The position numbers and the translations under genes were made by a program. A DNA stretch of 64,000 bases from JADGHX01 sp037200125 (GTDB taxonomy: Bacteria; Pseudomonadota; Gammaproteobacteria; Steroidobacterales; Steroidobacteraceae), in NCBI GenBank assembly GCA_037200125.1, contig JBBCGS010000003.1:62001-126000 (forward strand). Direction: 5' to 3'. This document shows, piece by piece, positions 45,588 to 56,200 of the stretch. The notes beneath the pieces were generated by a model. The model saw only the letters and a list, made by a program, of their open reading frames with translations. It did no database searches and was not told where the DNA came from. Numbering within the stretch: position 1 is the first letter of the stretch; every line of letters starts with the position of its first letter.

Positions 45588-47204
45588 GTGAATCGAACTA
45601 TCAGAACATTCCCTCTCGCACTGGGGTTGCTGCTCGCTTTTGCGCGTATCGCACTCGCCGCCGATGAAGCCCCTGAACAGGCCGCATTCGACGTGCTCGA
45701 ATACCGCGTCCTCGGCAACACCGTTCTTCCACCGAAGGCCGTCGAGGCCGCCGTGTATCCGCATCTCGGGCCGGGCAAGCACATGGACGATGTGCAACGG
45801 GCTCGCGCCGCGCTCGAAGACGCATACCGAGGCGCCGGGTACGGCACGGTATTCGTCGACATTCCCGAACAGAGCGTCGATGAAGGCATCGTTCGGCTGA
45901 AAGTCACGGAAGGCAAACTGCGCCAGGTGCGCGTCGAAGGCGCACGTTATTTCTCGAATCGCTGGATCCGCGCGGAGCTGCCTTCCGCCGTGCAGGGCAC
46001 CGTGCCGCAACTGCCCGCGCTCCAGGAGCAGATCGCCGCCGCAAACCTGCTCACCTCCGACATGAGCCTCGTGCCCGTGCTCGGGCCCGGCAAGATACCC
46101 GGCACCGTCGATCTCACGCTCAAAGTCAAAGACGAGCTGCCGTTCCACGGCTCGCTCGAAGTCAACGATCAATACACCGCGGACACGACGCCTTTGCGTC
46201 TGTTGGCCGCAGTGAGCTACGACAATCTTTTCCAGCGGCTCGACAGCCTCTCTCTGCAGTATCAGACGGCTCCGAGCGAGCGCAAGCAGGTCGACGTGCT
46301 GGCACTGGGCTACACCGCGCGACTGAATGACGAAGGCTCACGCCTCGCCCTGTACTACGTGGATTCGAATAGTGACGTCGCCGCAGTCGGCACGCTCAAC
46401 GTCCTTGGCAAGGGCAAAGTCTATGGCGCGCGTTTCACCGTGCCGATGGAGAACACCGTCGAGGCGAGTCATACGCTGTCGTTCGGTGTCGATTACAAGG
46501 ACTTCCTGGAGAACATCAACCTCGATCCCACGAAGTTGACCGATCCGACCCAGGCGAAACTGCAGACGCCGATCTCCTATTCCGTGCTGTCTTTCGGGAA
46601 CTCGAGCGCCTGGCGCGGCGAGCGGCAGCAGTGGACGCTGTCGACGACTGGCAATCTCGGCATCCGCGGCCTCGGCAACTCGGACGAGGAGTTCGCCAAC
46701 AAACGCTTCAAGGGCCGGCCGAACTTCTTCTATCTGCGCGGCGATGCCACCTCGCGCACGCGCTTATTCAGCGATGCATCGCTGCTCGTTTCTCTTTCCG
46801 GTCAGTACGCCGTCGACCCCGTGATCAGCAACGAGCAGTTCGCCCTCGGCGGCGCGAGCGGCCCGCGCGGTTACCTCGAAGCCGAAGAGCTCGGTGATCT
46901 CGGCGTGAAAGCGAGCCTCGAGCTCGACTCGCCCACCTGGCGCTGGCTCGCCGACCGGGGCCGGCTGCAGGGATTCATGTTCGTCGACTACGGCCGCGTC
47001 TCGACGATCAACCCCCTGGAAGGCGAAGACTCCAACGTCTATCTCGCCAGCTACGGGCTCGGCTTCAATGTCGGCTTCACGTCGTGGATCTCCGGTTCGC
47101 TGACCTGGGCTTCGCCCCTCGTCAACGGCACACGCACCCTCAACGGCTTCCGGACGCGCGAGGGCGACTCACGCCTTTTGTTTGTCGTTCGATCCGCCTG
47201 GTAG
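45588..47204 (+). CDS. Two-partner secretion outer-membrane transporter (TpsB, ShlB/FhaC/HecB family)
   Basis: A 538-residue Omp85-superfamily transporter that exports the TpsA exoprotein. After a signal peptide (LGLLLAFARIALA), two POTRA domains follow (EYRVLGNTVLPPKAVEAAVY; LRQVRVEGARYFSNRWIRAE), then a 16-stranded barrel. The L6-loop motif is QFALGGASGPRGYLEAE, here PRGY where VRGY/F is usual. It ends in a C-terminal aromatic residue (RSAW), as outer-membrane barrels do. The start is GTG. The tpsA gene begins four bases after its stop. Confidence 0.95.
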   Translation: MNRTIRTFPLALGLLLAFARIALAADEAPEQAAFDVLEYRVLGNTVLPPKAVEAAVYPHLGPGKHMDDVQRARAALEDAYRGAGYGTVFVDIPEQSVDEGIVRLKVTEGKLRQVRVEGARYFSNRWIRAELPSAVQGTVPQLPALQEQIAAANLLTSDMSLVPVLGPGKIPGTVDLTLKVKDELPFHGSLEVNDQYTADTTPLRLLAAVSYDNLFQRLDSLSLQYQTAPSERKQVDVLALGYTARLNDEGSRLALYYVDSNSDVAAVGTLNVLGKGKVYGARFTVPMENTVEASHTLSFGVDYKDFLENINLDPTKLTDPTQAKLQTPISYSVLSFGNSSAWRGERQQWTLSTTGNLGIRGLGNSDEEFANKRFKGRPNFFYLRGDATSRTRLFSDASLLVSLSGQYAVDPVISNEQFALGGASGPRGYLEAEELGDLGVKASLELDSPTWRWLADRGRLQGFMFVDYGRVSTINPLEGEDSNVYLASYGLGFNVGFTSWISGSLTWASPLVNGTRTLNGFRTREGDSRLLFVVRSAW

Positions 47205-47208
47205 AGCT

Positions 47209-50200
47209 ATGAAACTGCAATTTGCCATTGGCGGCGCGATGTTGGTCGCCGCGACGACGTCGACGGTGTCCGCGGCGGATCTGCCGATCCCCTGTGTCGC
47301 AGGCTCGTGCGGGCCGGGCGTGAAGGGCTTCGTGAGCTCGGGTCAGGCCACCGCAACGAGCACGGCCAACACGCTCACCGTCAAGCAGCAGACGGACCGC
47401 GCGATCCTCAACTGGACGAGCTTCAACATCGGTGCGGACGGCAAGGTCGTCTTCCAGCAGCCCGACGTCAACTCGATCGCGCTCAATCGAATTTTCCAGA
47501 ACAGCCCGAGCAAGATCTTCGGTTCGCTGACCGCGAACGGCCAGGTGTATCTCGTCAATCCGAACGGCATCGTGTTCGGCGCGACGTCGAGCGTAAAGAC
47601 TGCGGGCTTGCTCGCTTCCACGCTCAATATCTCCGACAGCACTTTCCAGAACGGGCTGTTGTCGGCGGACCTGCTTTCCAGGGGGGCGCCCGCGCTCGAT
47701 GGCAGCGGGCACCCGAACGTGCTCGACGCCGATGGCAATCCGGTGATGGGTCCGGACGGCAAGCCACTCAAAGTGGAGATCAGCGTCGAAAAAGGCGCGC
47801 AGATCACCACGGCGGCTTCGGGCCAGCGCGTGATGCTCGCCGCTCAGAACGTCACCAACGCCGGCACGATCAGCGCGCCGGATGGCCAGGTTGTCCTGGC
47901 TGCGGGCGAGAAGGTGTACGTCACAGCGAGCACCGATCCCGGCCTGCGCGGCCTATTGGTCGAAGTCGATGCCGGCGGAACCGCCTGGAATCAGCTCACC
48001 GGCAATATTTCAGCGAATCGCGGCAACGTTACAGTAGTGGGCCTCGCGGTGAATCAGGACGGTCGCGTCTCCGCGTCCACCACGGTTTCCGCAAATGGCA
48101 GCATTCGTCTGCTTGCGCGCGATAGTGTCGTGCAGAACGTCAATGCGACGGCCGCCCCCTTTTCGGCAACCCGCGCCGGCAAGTTGCAGCTCGGCACGCA
48201 GAGCGTGACGAGCGTTCTTCCGGAGCTCGACAGCACCGAAACCGCCGTCGACGATCAACCACAGCTGGCATCCCGCGTGGACCTGCAAGGGCGGCAGGTC
48301 GTGGTGAAGAGCGGCGCGCAGGTTGTCGTGCCCGGCGGCATCATCGCCGCGCAGGCTGTCCGGAGTCCGGACATAGCCAATTCTTCGACCGTAGCCCCGG
48401 ACACTGATTCACGTATTCGCGTGGAATCCGGCGCGGTGCTCGATGTATCGGGCAGCGACGCCGTGCTGCCTGCGAGCAGCAACATGGTGACTGTCGAGCT
48501 GCGCGCGAACGAGCTGAAAGACTCGCCGCTCCAGCGCGACGGCGCCCTGCGTGGCAAGACGGTGGTCATCGATCGTCGCGTCGGCACACCGCTCGCGGAT
48601 GTCTCGGGTGCGATCGCCGCGATTCCCAAGACCATCGCCGAGCGCACCTCGGCGGGCGGCAGCATCAAGCTCGACTCCGAAGGCGACGTCGTCGTCGCTA
48701 CCGGCGCCCGCATGGACGTGTCCGGCGGCAAGGTCACCTACGAAGCCGGCCCGATCCAGACGACCAAGCTGATCGGCGCCGATGGCAAGCTGGTCGACAT
48801 CGGCCAGGCCGATCCGAACAAGATCTACGTCGGGATCATCAACCCGACCAGCAAGAAGACCTACGATCGCTGGGGCGTCACCGAGATCGTCAACGGCCCG
48901 GGCATCGGCCAGCTCGATCCCGGCTATGTCGAGGGACAAGACGCGGGCACCTTGCAATTCGCCGCTTACAAGATGGTGTTGAACGGCGACTTCCTGGGCT
49001 CGATCACCGTGGGCCAGTTCCAGCGAGACCCCGCGAAAACGCCAGCGGGTGGCCAATTCATCGTTGGCGATCCCACTCGGCAGAGCGGCGACTCCGAGAT
49101 ACGGGACTACCGTGCGCCGTCCGTCGTCTTCACGGACGAGCGGCCGCGAATCGCTGTCTCCAGCGATGCGCAGCTTCCAGGGCCCCGCCTGCTCGAATTG
49201 CCGACGGACTTCCTGAGCCAGGGGTTCACGAGCACCGCGATCTACAGCAACGGCGACATCACCGTGCCGGAGTCGCTGGCCCTCAATCTGGTTCCCGGCT
49301 CGTCGCTCACGTTGCAGGGGCACGGTGTCCAAGTCGATTCGAACATCACGGCGCCCGGCGGCAAGATCCAGCTCACCTCGACTGCTACCCGGCCGGATGC
49401 GCTGATCGACACGCTTCGTCCGTACGTGCATGTCGGTGCCGCCGTGAAGCTCGACGTGAGCGGGCTGTGGACCAACGACCTTGCGGCGCTGAACGCCGGC
49501 CGTGCGACCACCGATCCGCTCTACCCGAACGCAGGCTCCATCGGCATCACGGTGACGCGTGCCAACTTCGCATCGGTCGTTCCGGGCGAGTTCGTCATTG
49601 GCGATGGCGTGCAGCTCGTTGCGAACGGCGGGGCGTGGGTCAAGAGTCAAACGAGCACGGTTGGCGGCACCGGTGGCAGCATCTCCATTCAGGCCGGCGA
49701 CTTCGACTCTCCGCTGCAGCTCGGCGAGGACATCGAAATCGCAGCATTCGGCGTGAACGGTGCTCGCGGCGGCTCGTTCACAATCGAAGCGCCGCGTATC
49801 GATATTGCACATGACAGCGTTTGGGCGCACGCGCAGGCCATCGACCAGCCCGAACCTGAGACGCCGGAAACGCCGGAGATTCCCGAGACGCCGGGCAACT
49901 TGCCTCCGGCTACACCCGAGGAACCGACCAAGCCGAAGCCGCCTGCGAAACTCGTGCTGGGTGATGGTCTCTTCTCCAACTTCGGGTTCTCCACGTTCAG
50001 CCTCACGGCGAGTGGAGCAGGCGTTGCGGATGACACGCCCGACGCACCTCTCGTTACGTTCGACGTGTTGTCAGAGGCGCAGATCGATGCACGCACGAAA
50101 ACCATTCTGCTCTCCGACGCTTCTCGCAACGTGGCGAGCGGCAGCGCACGTGTCGATTCGCTCGGGACCGTAACGCTGCTGCCTGACACGCTACGAGTCG

Positions 50201-53200
50201 CGTCGAGCGTCTCGATGAAAGTGGCGCCGCGCGGAGAAGTCGGCGCCGCAGGCTCGGGCTGGCTACGGGTCGAAGCTGGCTCGAACATGGTTGCGGATCC
50301 GCAGTCGTCCTTCTCGTTCAGCTCGGCGCGCGGTGTGCTGCTTGCTGGCAACATCACGGCACACGCCGGCACGGTCTCAGCGTCGGTCGTGGCGCCGCCA
50401 TCAGCAGCCGATGCGGGCTTTATCGCGGATCAGCGAGTCGAAATCGCTCCCACCGCGAGCATCGACCTCAGCGGCATCGCGTTGTTCGCACCGAACGATC
50501 GTAATCTGCAGCAGGGCAATGTGCTCGGCGGCGGTACGCTCAACCTTTCGGCGCTGCGTGGGTATGTCCTGATCAATCGGGGCGCCTTCGTCGATGTCTC
50601 GGGCACCCAGGCGGCAATCGATTTCCCGGACGCGGTAAGCGGCGCGGGATATTCGCGCAAGTTCGTGGCGAGCGCAGCGGGCTCGGTCAGTCTGCGAGGA
50701 TCCGAGGGAGTGCAGTGGCTCGGCACACTCTCCGCGCATGCGGGTCGCGGGGACACCGGTTCCGCGGCGGGCGGCACGCTCAGCGTGTCGACGACACGCG
50801 ATGACGGCTCATTCACGCCGCCGCAGAACGAGACTCTGGCGGCCACCTTCCCGACAGGCCCTCGCGTTCTGACCGTGGTGCAAGACCAATCGTTTGCCTC
50901 CGCTCAAAACGGATTCGCGGTCGTCGATGCCAACAAGGTCGTCTCGAGTGGCTTCGATAGCCTCTCACTGACGGCGGGCGGCCGTATCGATTTTGCGGGC
51001 GATGTTTCCCTTGCGCTGGGTCGTCAGCTGTCGCTCGATGCGCCGCTCGTGAGCGCGGGCACGGCCAACAGGGTCGATCTGTCCGCCCCCTTTGTCTCGT
51101 GGGGTTATTCGTTCTCCCCCGACGCCAAGGCTCCCGCCACACCGGGAGGTGCGCAGCTCGCCGTGCGTGCCGATACGATCGAGCTGTTTGGCGCAACGAG
51201 CCTCGCGGGGTTCACGAACTCGCGATTTGAGGCCCAGCACGACATCCGCCTTCGCAACGAAGCCGCTGCCGGGACGCTCGGCACCCTGCGCGCGAGCGGC
51301 AACCTTACCCTGGCAGCGTCACGCATTTTCCCGCTTGCAGGGCAGAGCTTCGAGATTCGTGCGCCGGGTATTGATGGCGATGACACCACGGGCACCATCC
51401 GCATCGAGCAGACCGGTGCTTCATCAGGCACGCCGCTGTCGGCGGGCGGCGCGCTCAGCATTTTCGCGCGCAACATCGTTCAGGGCGGCACGCTCCTCGC
51501 GCCCTTCGGAACGCTTCAACTGAATGCGAGCGACACGCTCGACCTTCTGCCCGGCAGCGTTACGTCCGTCTCCGCTGACAGGACGATACCGTTCGGCTTC
51601 GTGGAGGCGGGCACCACCTGGAAGCACAACCTTACGCTGACCTCTATTCCAGATCGCCAGATCACCCTCACCGCGCCGACAGTGCGCACGGGCGAGGGCT
51701 CGACGGTCGACCTGCGCGGTGGTGGCGATCTTTACGCGTACAGCTGGGTGCCGGGAACGGGAGGCACCAAGGACAGGCTCGCCGCCGGCGCGACGCCGGG
51801 CCTATATGCCATCATTCCCACCGAGAAGGCGCCGTATGCGGTGATCGATCCGCTGGAGCTTGCGAACTCGGGATTGAAAGCGGGCGACAGCGTTTATCTG
51901 GCCGGCACTGCGGATGTTCCGGCGGGCACCTACGCGCTCTTGCCTGCGCGTTATGCGCTTCTGCCGGGCGCTTATCTCGTCAACGCTACTTCGTCCGGTT
52001 CCGCCGATATCCGGCCAGGTGTCACTTCCACCTTGCCCGATGGCGGAATCACGGTGGCTGGGTATCGCACGTTCGGGGGCACAGGCATCGGCGACACGCG
52101 CTACACGACCTGGGTCGTTCATCCGGGCTCGTATGGGCGTCAGATCTCGGGATACGAAGATCATCTCGCTTCCACGTTCTTCACCGATCAGGCCGCGCTC
52201 CATGATCAGCCGCGTCCGGTCATTCCGGCCGACGCCGGGCGCCTCGTGCTCAACCCCGGCAAGCAGCTCGATGTCCGCGGCGATGTGCTGACCACGGCCG
52301 CGAGCGGTGGTCTCGGTGCGAGCATCGACATCGCGGCGGCGAATCTCGCCGTTACCGCCGAGCGCATCGTTTACGCGAGCCCGCAGATCGACGCCGCCAC
52401 GCTGCAGAAGTGGAATCCGCACAGTCTGGTGCTCGGTGGCGCGAGCTCCGACACGGCCGACGGGCGCACGATCGCCGTCAGCGCGGACGACGTCATCATC
52501 GGCGAGAACGTGAATCTGTCGCTCGATGAGATCGTCATCGCCGCGAACGACAGCATCTCGTTCCAGAGCGGCGCACGGGTCTCGAGTCGAGCCACGAGCA
52601 CCGCCGTGGATATGCCGGAGGTCAACCTCACGCTCACCGGCAGCAACGCCGCTGGTGCCGCGGTGGTGGCCGTGTCCGACCTCGCGGTCTACGACGTCCA
52701 GAAATCCGATGCCGCACCGGCGAGCCTCGCTCGCGTGGATATGGCGAGCAACTCGCAGCTGTCTTCGCGGGGCGCGTTGTTACTGGATGCGCCAGGCGGC
52801 GCACGTCTCGAGGGCACGCTGTCCGGCGCTGGCGCCGCGTGGAATCTTTCGTCCGACCGAATCGTGTTCGGCGAATCCGATGCAACCGACGGCATCGTCA
52901 TCGATTCGCGGCTGAGCGGGCTGCTCAGTCAAGGCCGGTCGATCGAGATCGCCGGCACCGGTCTGATGGATTTCGCGGAGTCTCTCACCGTCGGCAGCGC
53001 GGGTCAGGATCTGACGTTGCGCGCGGGCACGATCCACGCGCTTAATGACGACACGCAGGTCGTGTTCTCCGCGCGTACGCTGACGCTCGAAGGCGCGGTC
53101 GCAGGTTCCGCCGCTGCGCTCGAAGCGGGAACGAGCAGCATCACGGCCAGGGCGAACGACATCATCCTCGGCCCCGGCTTCCTCGACTTCGATGGCTTCA

Positions 53201-56200
53201 GCACGATCTCGCTCCAGGCGAGTCGGGACGTGCGCGGCGAGGGCACCTCGCGGTTCCGTACGCCCGGTGCGCTCGACATCACGGCCCAGCGTGTCACGGC
53301 GAATACGGGCGCGAACACGAGTCTCGAGGTGGGCGACGCATTCCGTATCCTCAAGGCTAACGGTACTTCGAGCGGCGCCATCGCCGGCCTCGGCGGCAGC
53401 CTGAAGGTGCATGCGGGTAGCATCGAAAACTCGGGTCTCATCGAGCTGCCGACTGGCCTCGTCTCGTTGACCGCCGACGACGGTCTTACTCTGTCGGCAG
53501 GCAGCGTGATCGACGTCTCCGGCCGCACGGTCACCGCCGCAGGGCGTTCCGTGAGCTCGTGGGGCGGCGCCATCACCCTCGGCGCTGGGAGCGATCTCAC
53601 GGGTGTCTCAGGATCGAGCCTGCTGATGCAGGGCGCGGGTGCAGCCGACGGCGGCGTTCTCGCGCTCAGCTCCGGCGGCGTACTCGCATTCGACTCCAGC
53701 CTCAACGCGCACGGCACGAAGACCGGTGGATCTGTCACCGTGGACGCTGACAGCTTCAGCCTCGATGCCAACGGCGACAGCACGTTCGGCGCGCTCAATT
53801 CGCGCTTCGAAACTGCGGGTTTCAACGAAGCCCGCCGGATCACGGTTGCACATGGCGATCTCAACCTAGCCGCCGGCACGACCACGACGGCGCGCACGGT
53901 CGAGCTGACCACCAACGACGGCTCGATCGACGTCGCCGGCTCCATCGTCGCGCTCTCCGATTCGCAGCGCGCGGCCATCTCGCTCTTCGGCGCGGGCGGT
54001 GTAACGCTCGAATCCGGCAGTTCACTTCGCGCGGAAGGCATGGGCGCGGACGGGCGCGGCGGCTACGTGACGATCGGCACCTTCGACGGTGCGATCGATC
54101 TGAAGTCCGGCAGCGCGATCGCCACGCGCGGCACGCAAGATAACGGCCGCCTGTGGCTGCGCGCTCCGGCGATCATCAGAGACGGCAAGGACGACGTGAA
54201 CGTCGAAGGCATCCACTCGACGCTCACCGGCGTCGATTCAGTCGTGCTCGAATCAGTGCTTCGGTATGACGATCTCGGCCCGGTGCTGTCGGATTTCGAG
54301 TTCGGCGACTACATCAATCGCGCGGATACGTACGCGCAGAGCGCGTTCGGCAACATCGGAGCGCGGCTCGGTGGCGGCAACGTTCCGCTGCGCACGACCG
54401 TCGGCCTCGATCTGTACAGCGAATCCGACGTCGCGCTCGGTTCGGCCGATCCTTTCAGTCCCGGCTCGCTCGATCTTTCCAGCTGGCGCTCCGGCGGTGA
54501 GGCGGGCGCGCTCACGATCCGCAGCGGGGGTTCGATCGCCGTCAACGGTATCGTCAGCGATGGGTTCTCCACCGATTTCAACGGCGTGCCCTCGTTGCTC
54601 GATCAGCGCTCGGCGACCATCCGACTCGCCGCCGGCAGCGCGTTCCAGAGCACGAATCCGCTGAGCGTAACGGCGGGCGCAACGGGAGACCTCACGTTCT
54701 CAGCATTTTCGGTGCTGCGCACCGGCACTGGTGACATCGGTCTCGCCGCAGCGGGCAATGTGCTGATCGGCGATAACGATTTCGGCGGCGCCTCGATCTA
54801 CACGGCAGGCACGCCGGCCTTCGCTGCAGGCAGCACCCCTGGCGTGACGCCGCTGCGGGACACAGTTTTCCCGACTGATGGCGGCTCGATCTCAATTTCC
54901 GCCGGCGGCAACATTGCCGGTGCGCGCGTCATCGGAGGTGTGGGCGGGTGGCAGCCGCGCGCCGGCCGCGGCGGAACCACGACGGCGGTCCCCACGCAGT
55001 GGGGCACGAACCTGTCGGCGTTCAACTGGAATGTCGGGTCATTCGGTGGCGGTGACCTGGCGGTGCGCGCCGGTCGCGATATCGTCGAGCTCTCCGCCGC
55101 TGTCGCCGACTCCGCTATCGAGAAGACGCCGGATGTGCTCACGCAGTTCCAGGGTGGCGTTCTGTCGGTCGATGCCGGTGGCGATATTTCGAGCGTCATG
55201 TTGCACATGACACGCGGAGACAATCGGATTCGCGCTGACGGTGCGCTAGCCGGCGGATCCCGTCTGGCCGACACCGGCGACGTGTTGGGCAGTTTCTTCT
55301 CGCTTGCGGACGGGACCCTGAGCATTCGCTCGCGCGGCGATACGATCATCGAGGCGGCGTTACAGACGAGTGCGCTCATACAGCCGAATCAGTCACGGCT
55401 GTCGATGTTCCTCACCGCAGGCGAGGGCTCCGCGCTCGATGTGCAGAGCGCGGCCGGCGATGTCGTGTTCAATTCAGAGTCGTCCCGTCTCGGATCCTTC
55501 CTCGGTGGGGACGTTGCAAACAGCCTTTACGCGACTGAGCTAGGCATGGTGCCTGCGAACCTCAGGATGGCCGCGTTGAGCGGCGACATCCATGTCCGCG
55601 GGCAGGTGACGATGACGCCATCGGATCACGGGCAGCTGGACGTGTTCGCGTTCCACGATCTCTGCTCGGCCGACGATGGCTGCGGCATCGAGATGGCCGA
55701 TCTCGCGGCGGGCTCTGTACCCACGGCGCTAAGCCCCCTGAGCACAGACAACGGGGTCTCCCTGGCGCTCAGCGGGCCTGGCGGCGCGCGACACCTCAAC
55801 GACCCGCTGTCTGCATTGATCACGGCGGGACACGATCTGAACTCGGTAGGAATCAGGGTCCCGAAGGCGGCCAGCATTGCCGTGGGCCACGACATCATCG
55901 CCCTCAACCTCGATGCCCAGAACCTGCGATCTGACGACGTCACACTGATCACCGCCGGGCGCGACATCACGTGGACCGGTTCCGACGGCTCAACTCTCGC
56001 AGGCCAGATCCAGGTCGGCGGCCCTGGCCGGCTCGATATGCTGGCCGGCCGTAACATCGACCTCGGCCTCTCGGGAGGCGTCTCCACGACCGGCAATCTT
56101 CGCAACCCGAACCTCCCCACGACCGAGGGCGCCGATCTCACGATGATCGCGGGCCTGGGCAAGCCGCTCGACTACACCGACTTCTTCGACGACATCGTGG

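Noticed and set aside
49846..49960. Tandem-repeat array in tpsA at the PET/PEP-rich segment
   Set aside because: The Pro-Glu-Thr phrases are irregular at DNA level; better described as a Pro/Glu-rich linker than as a repeat array.
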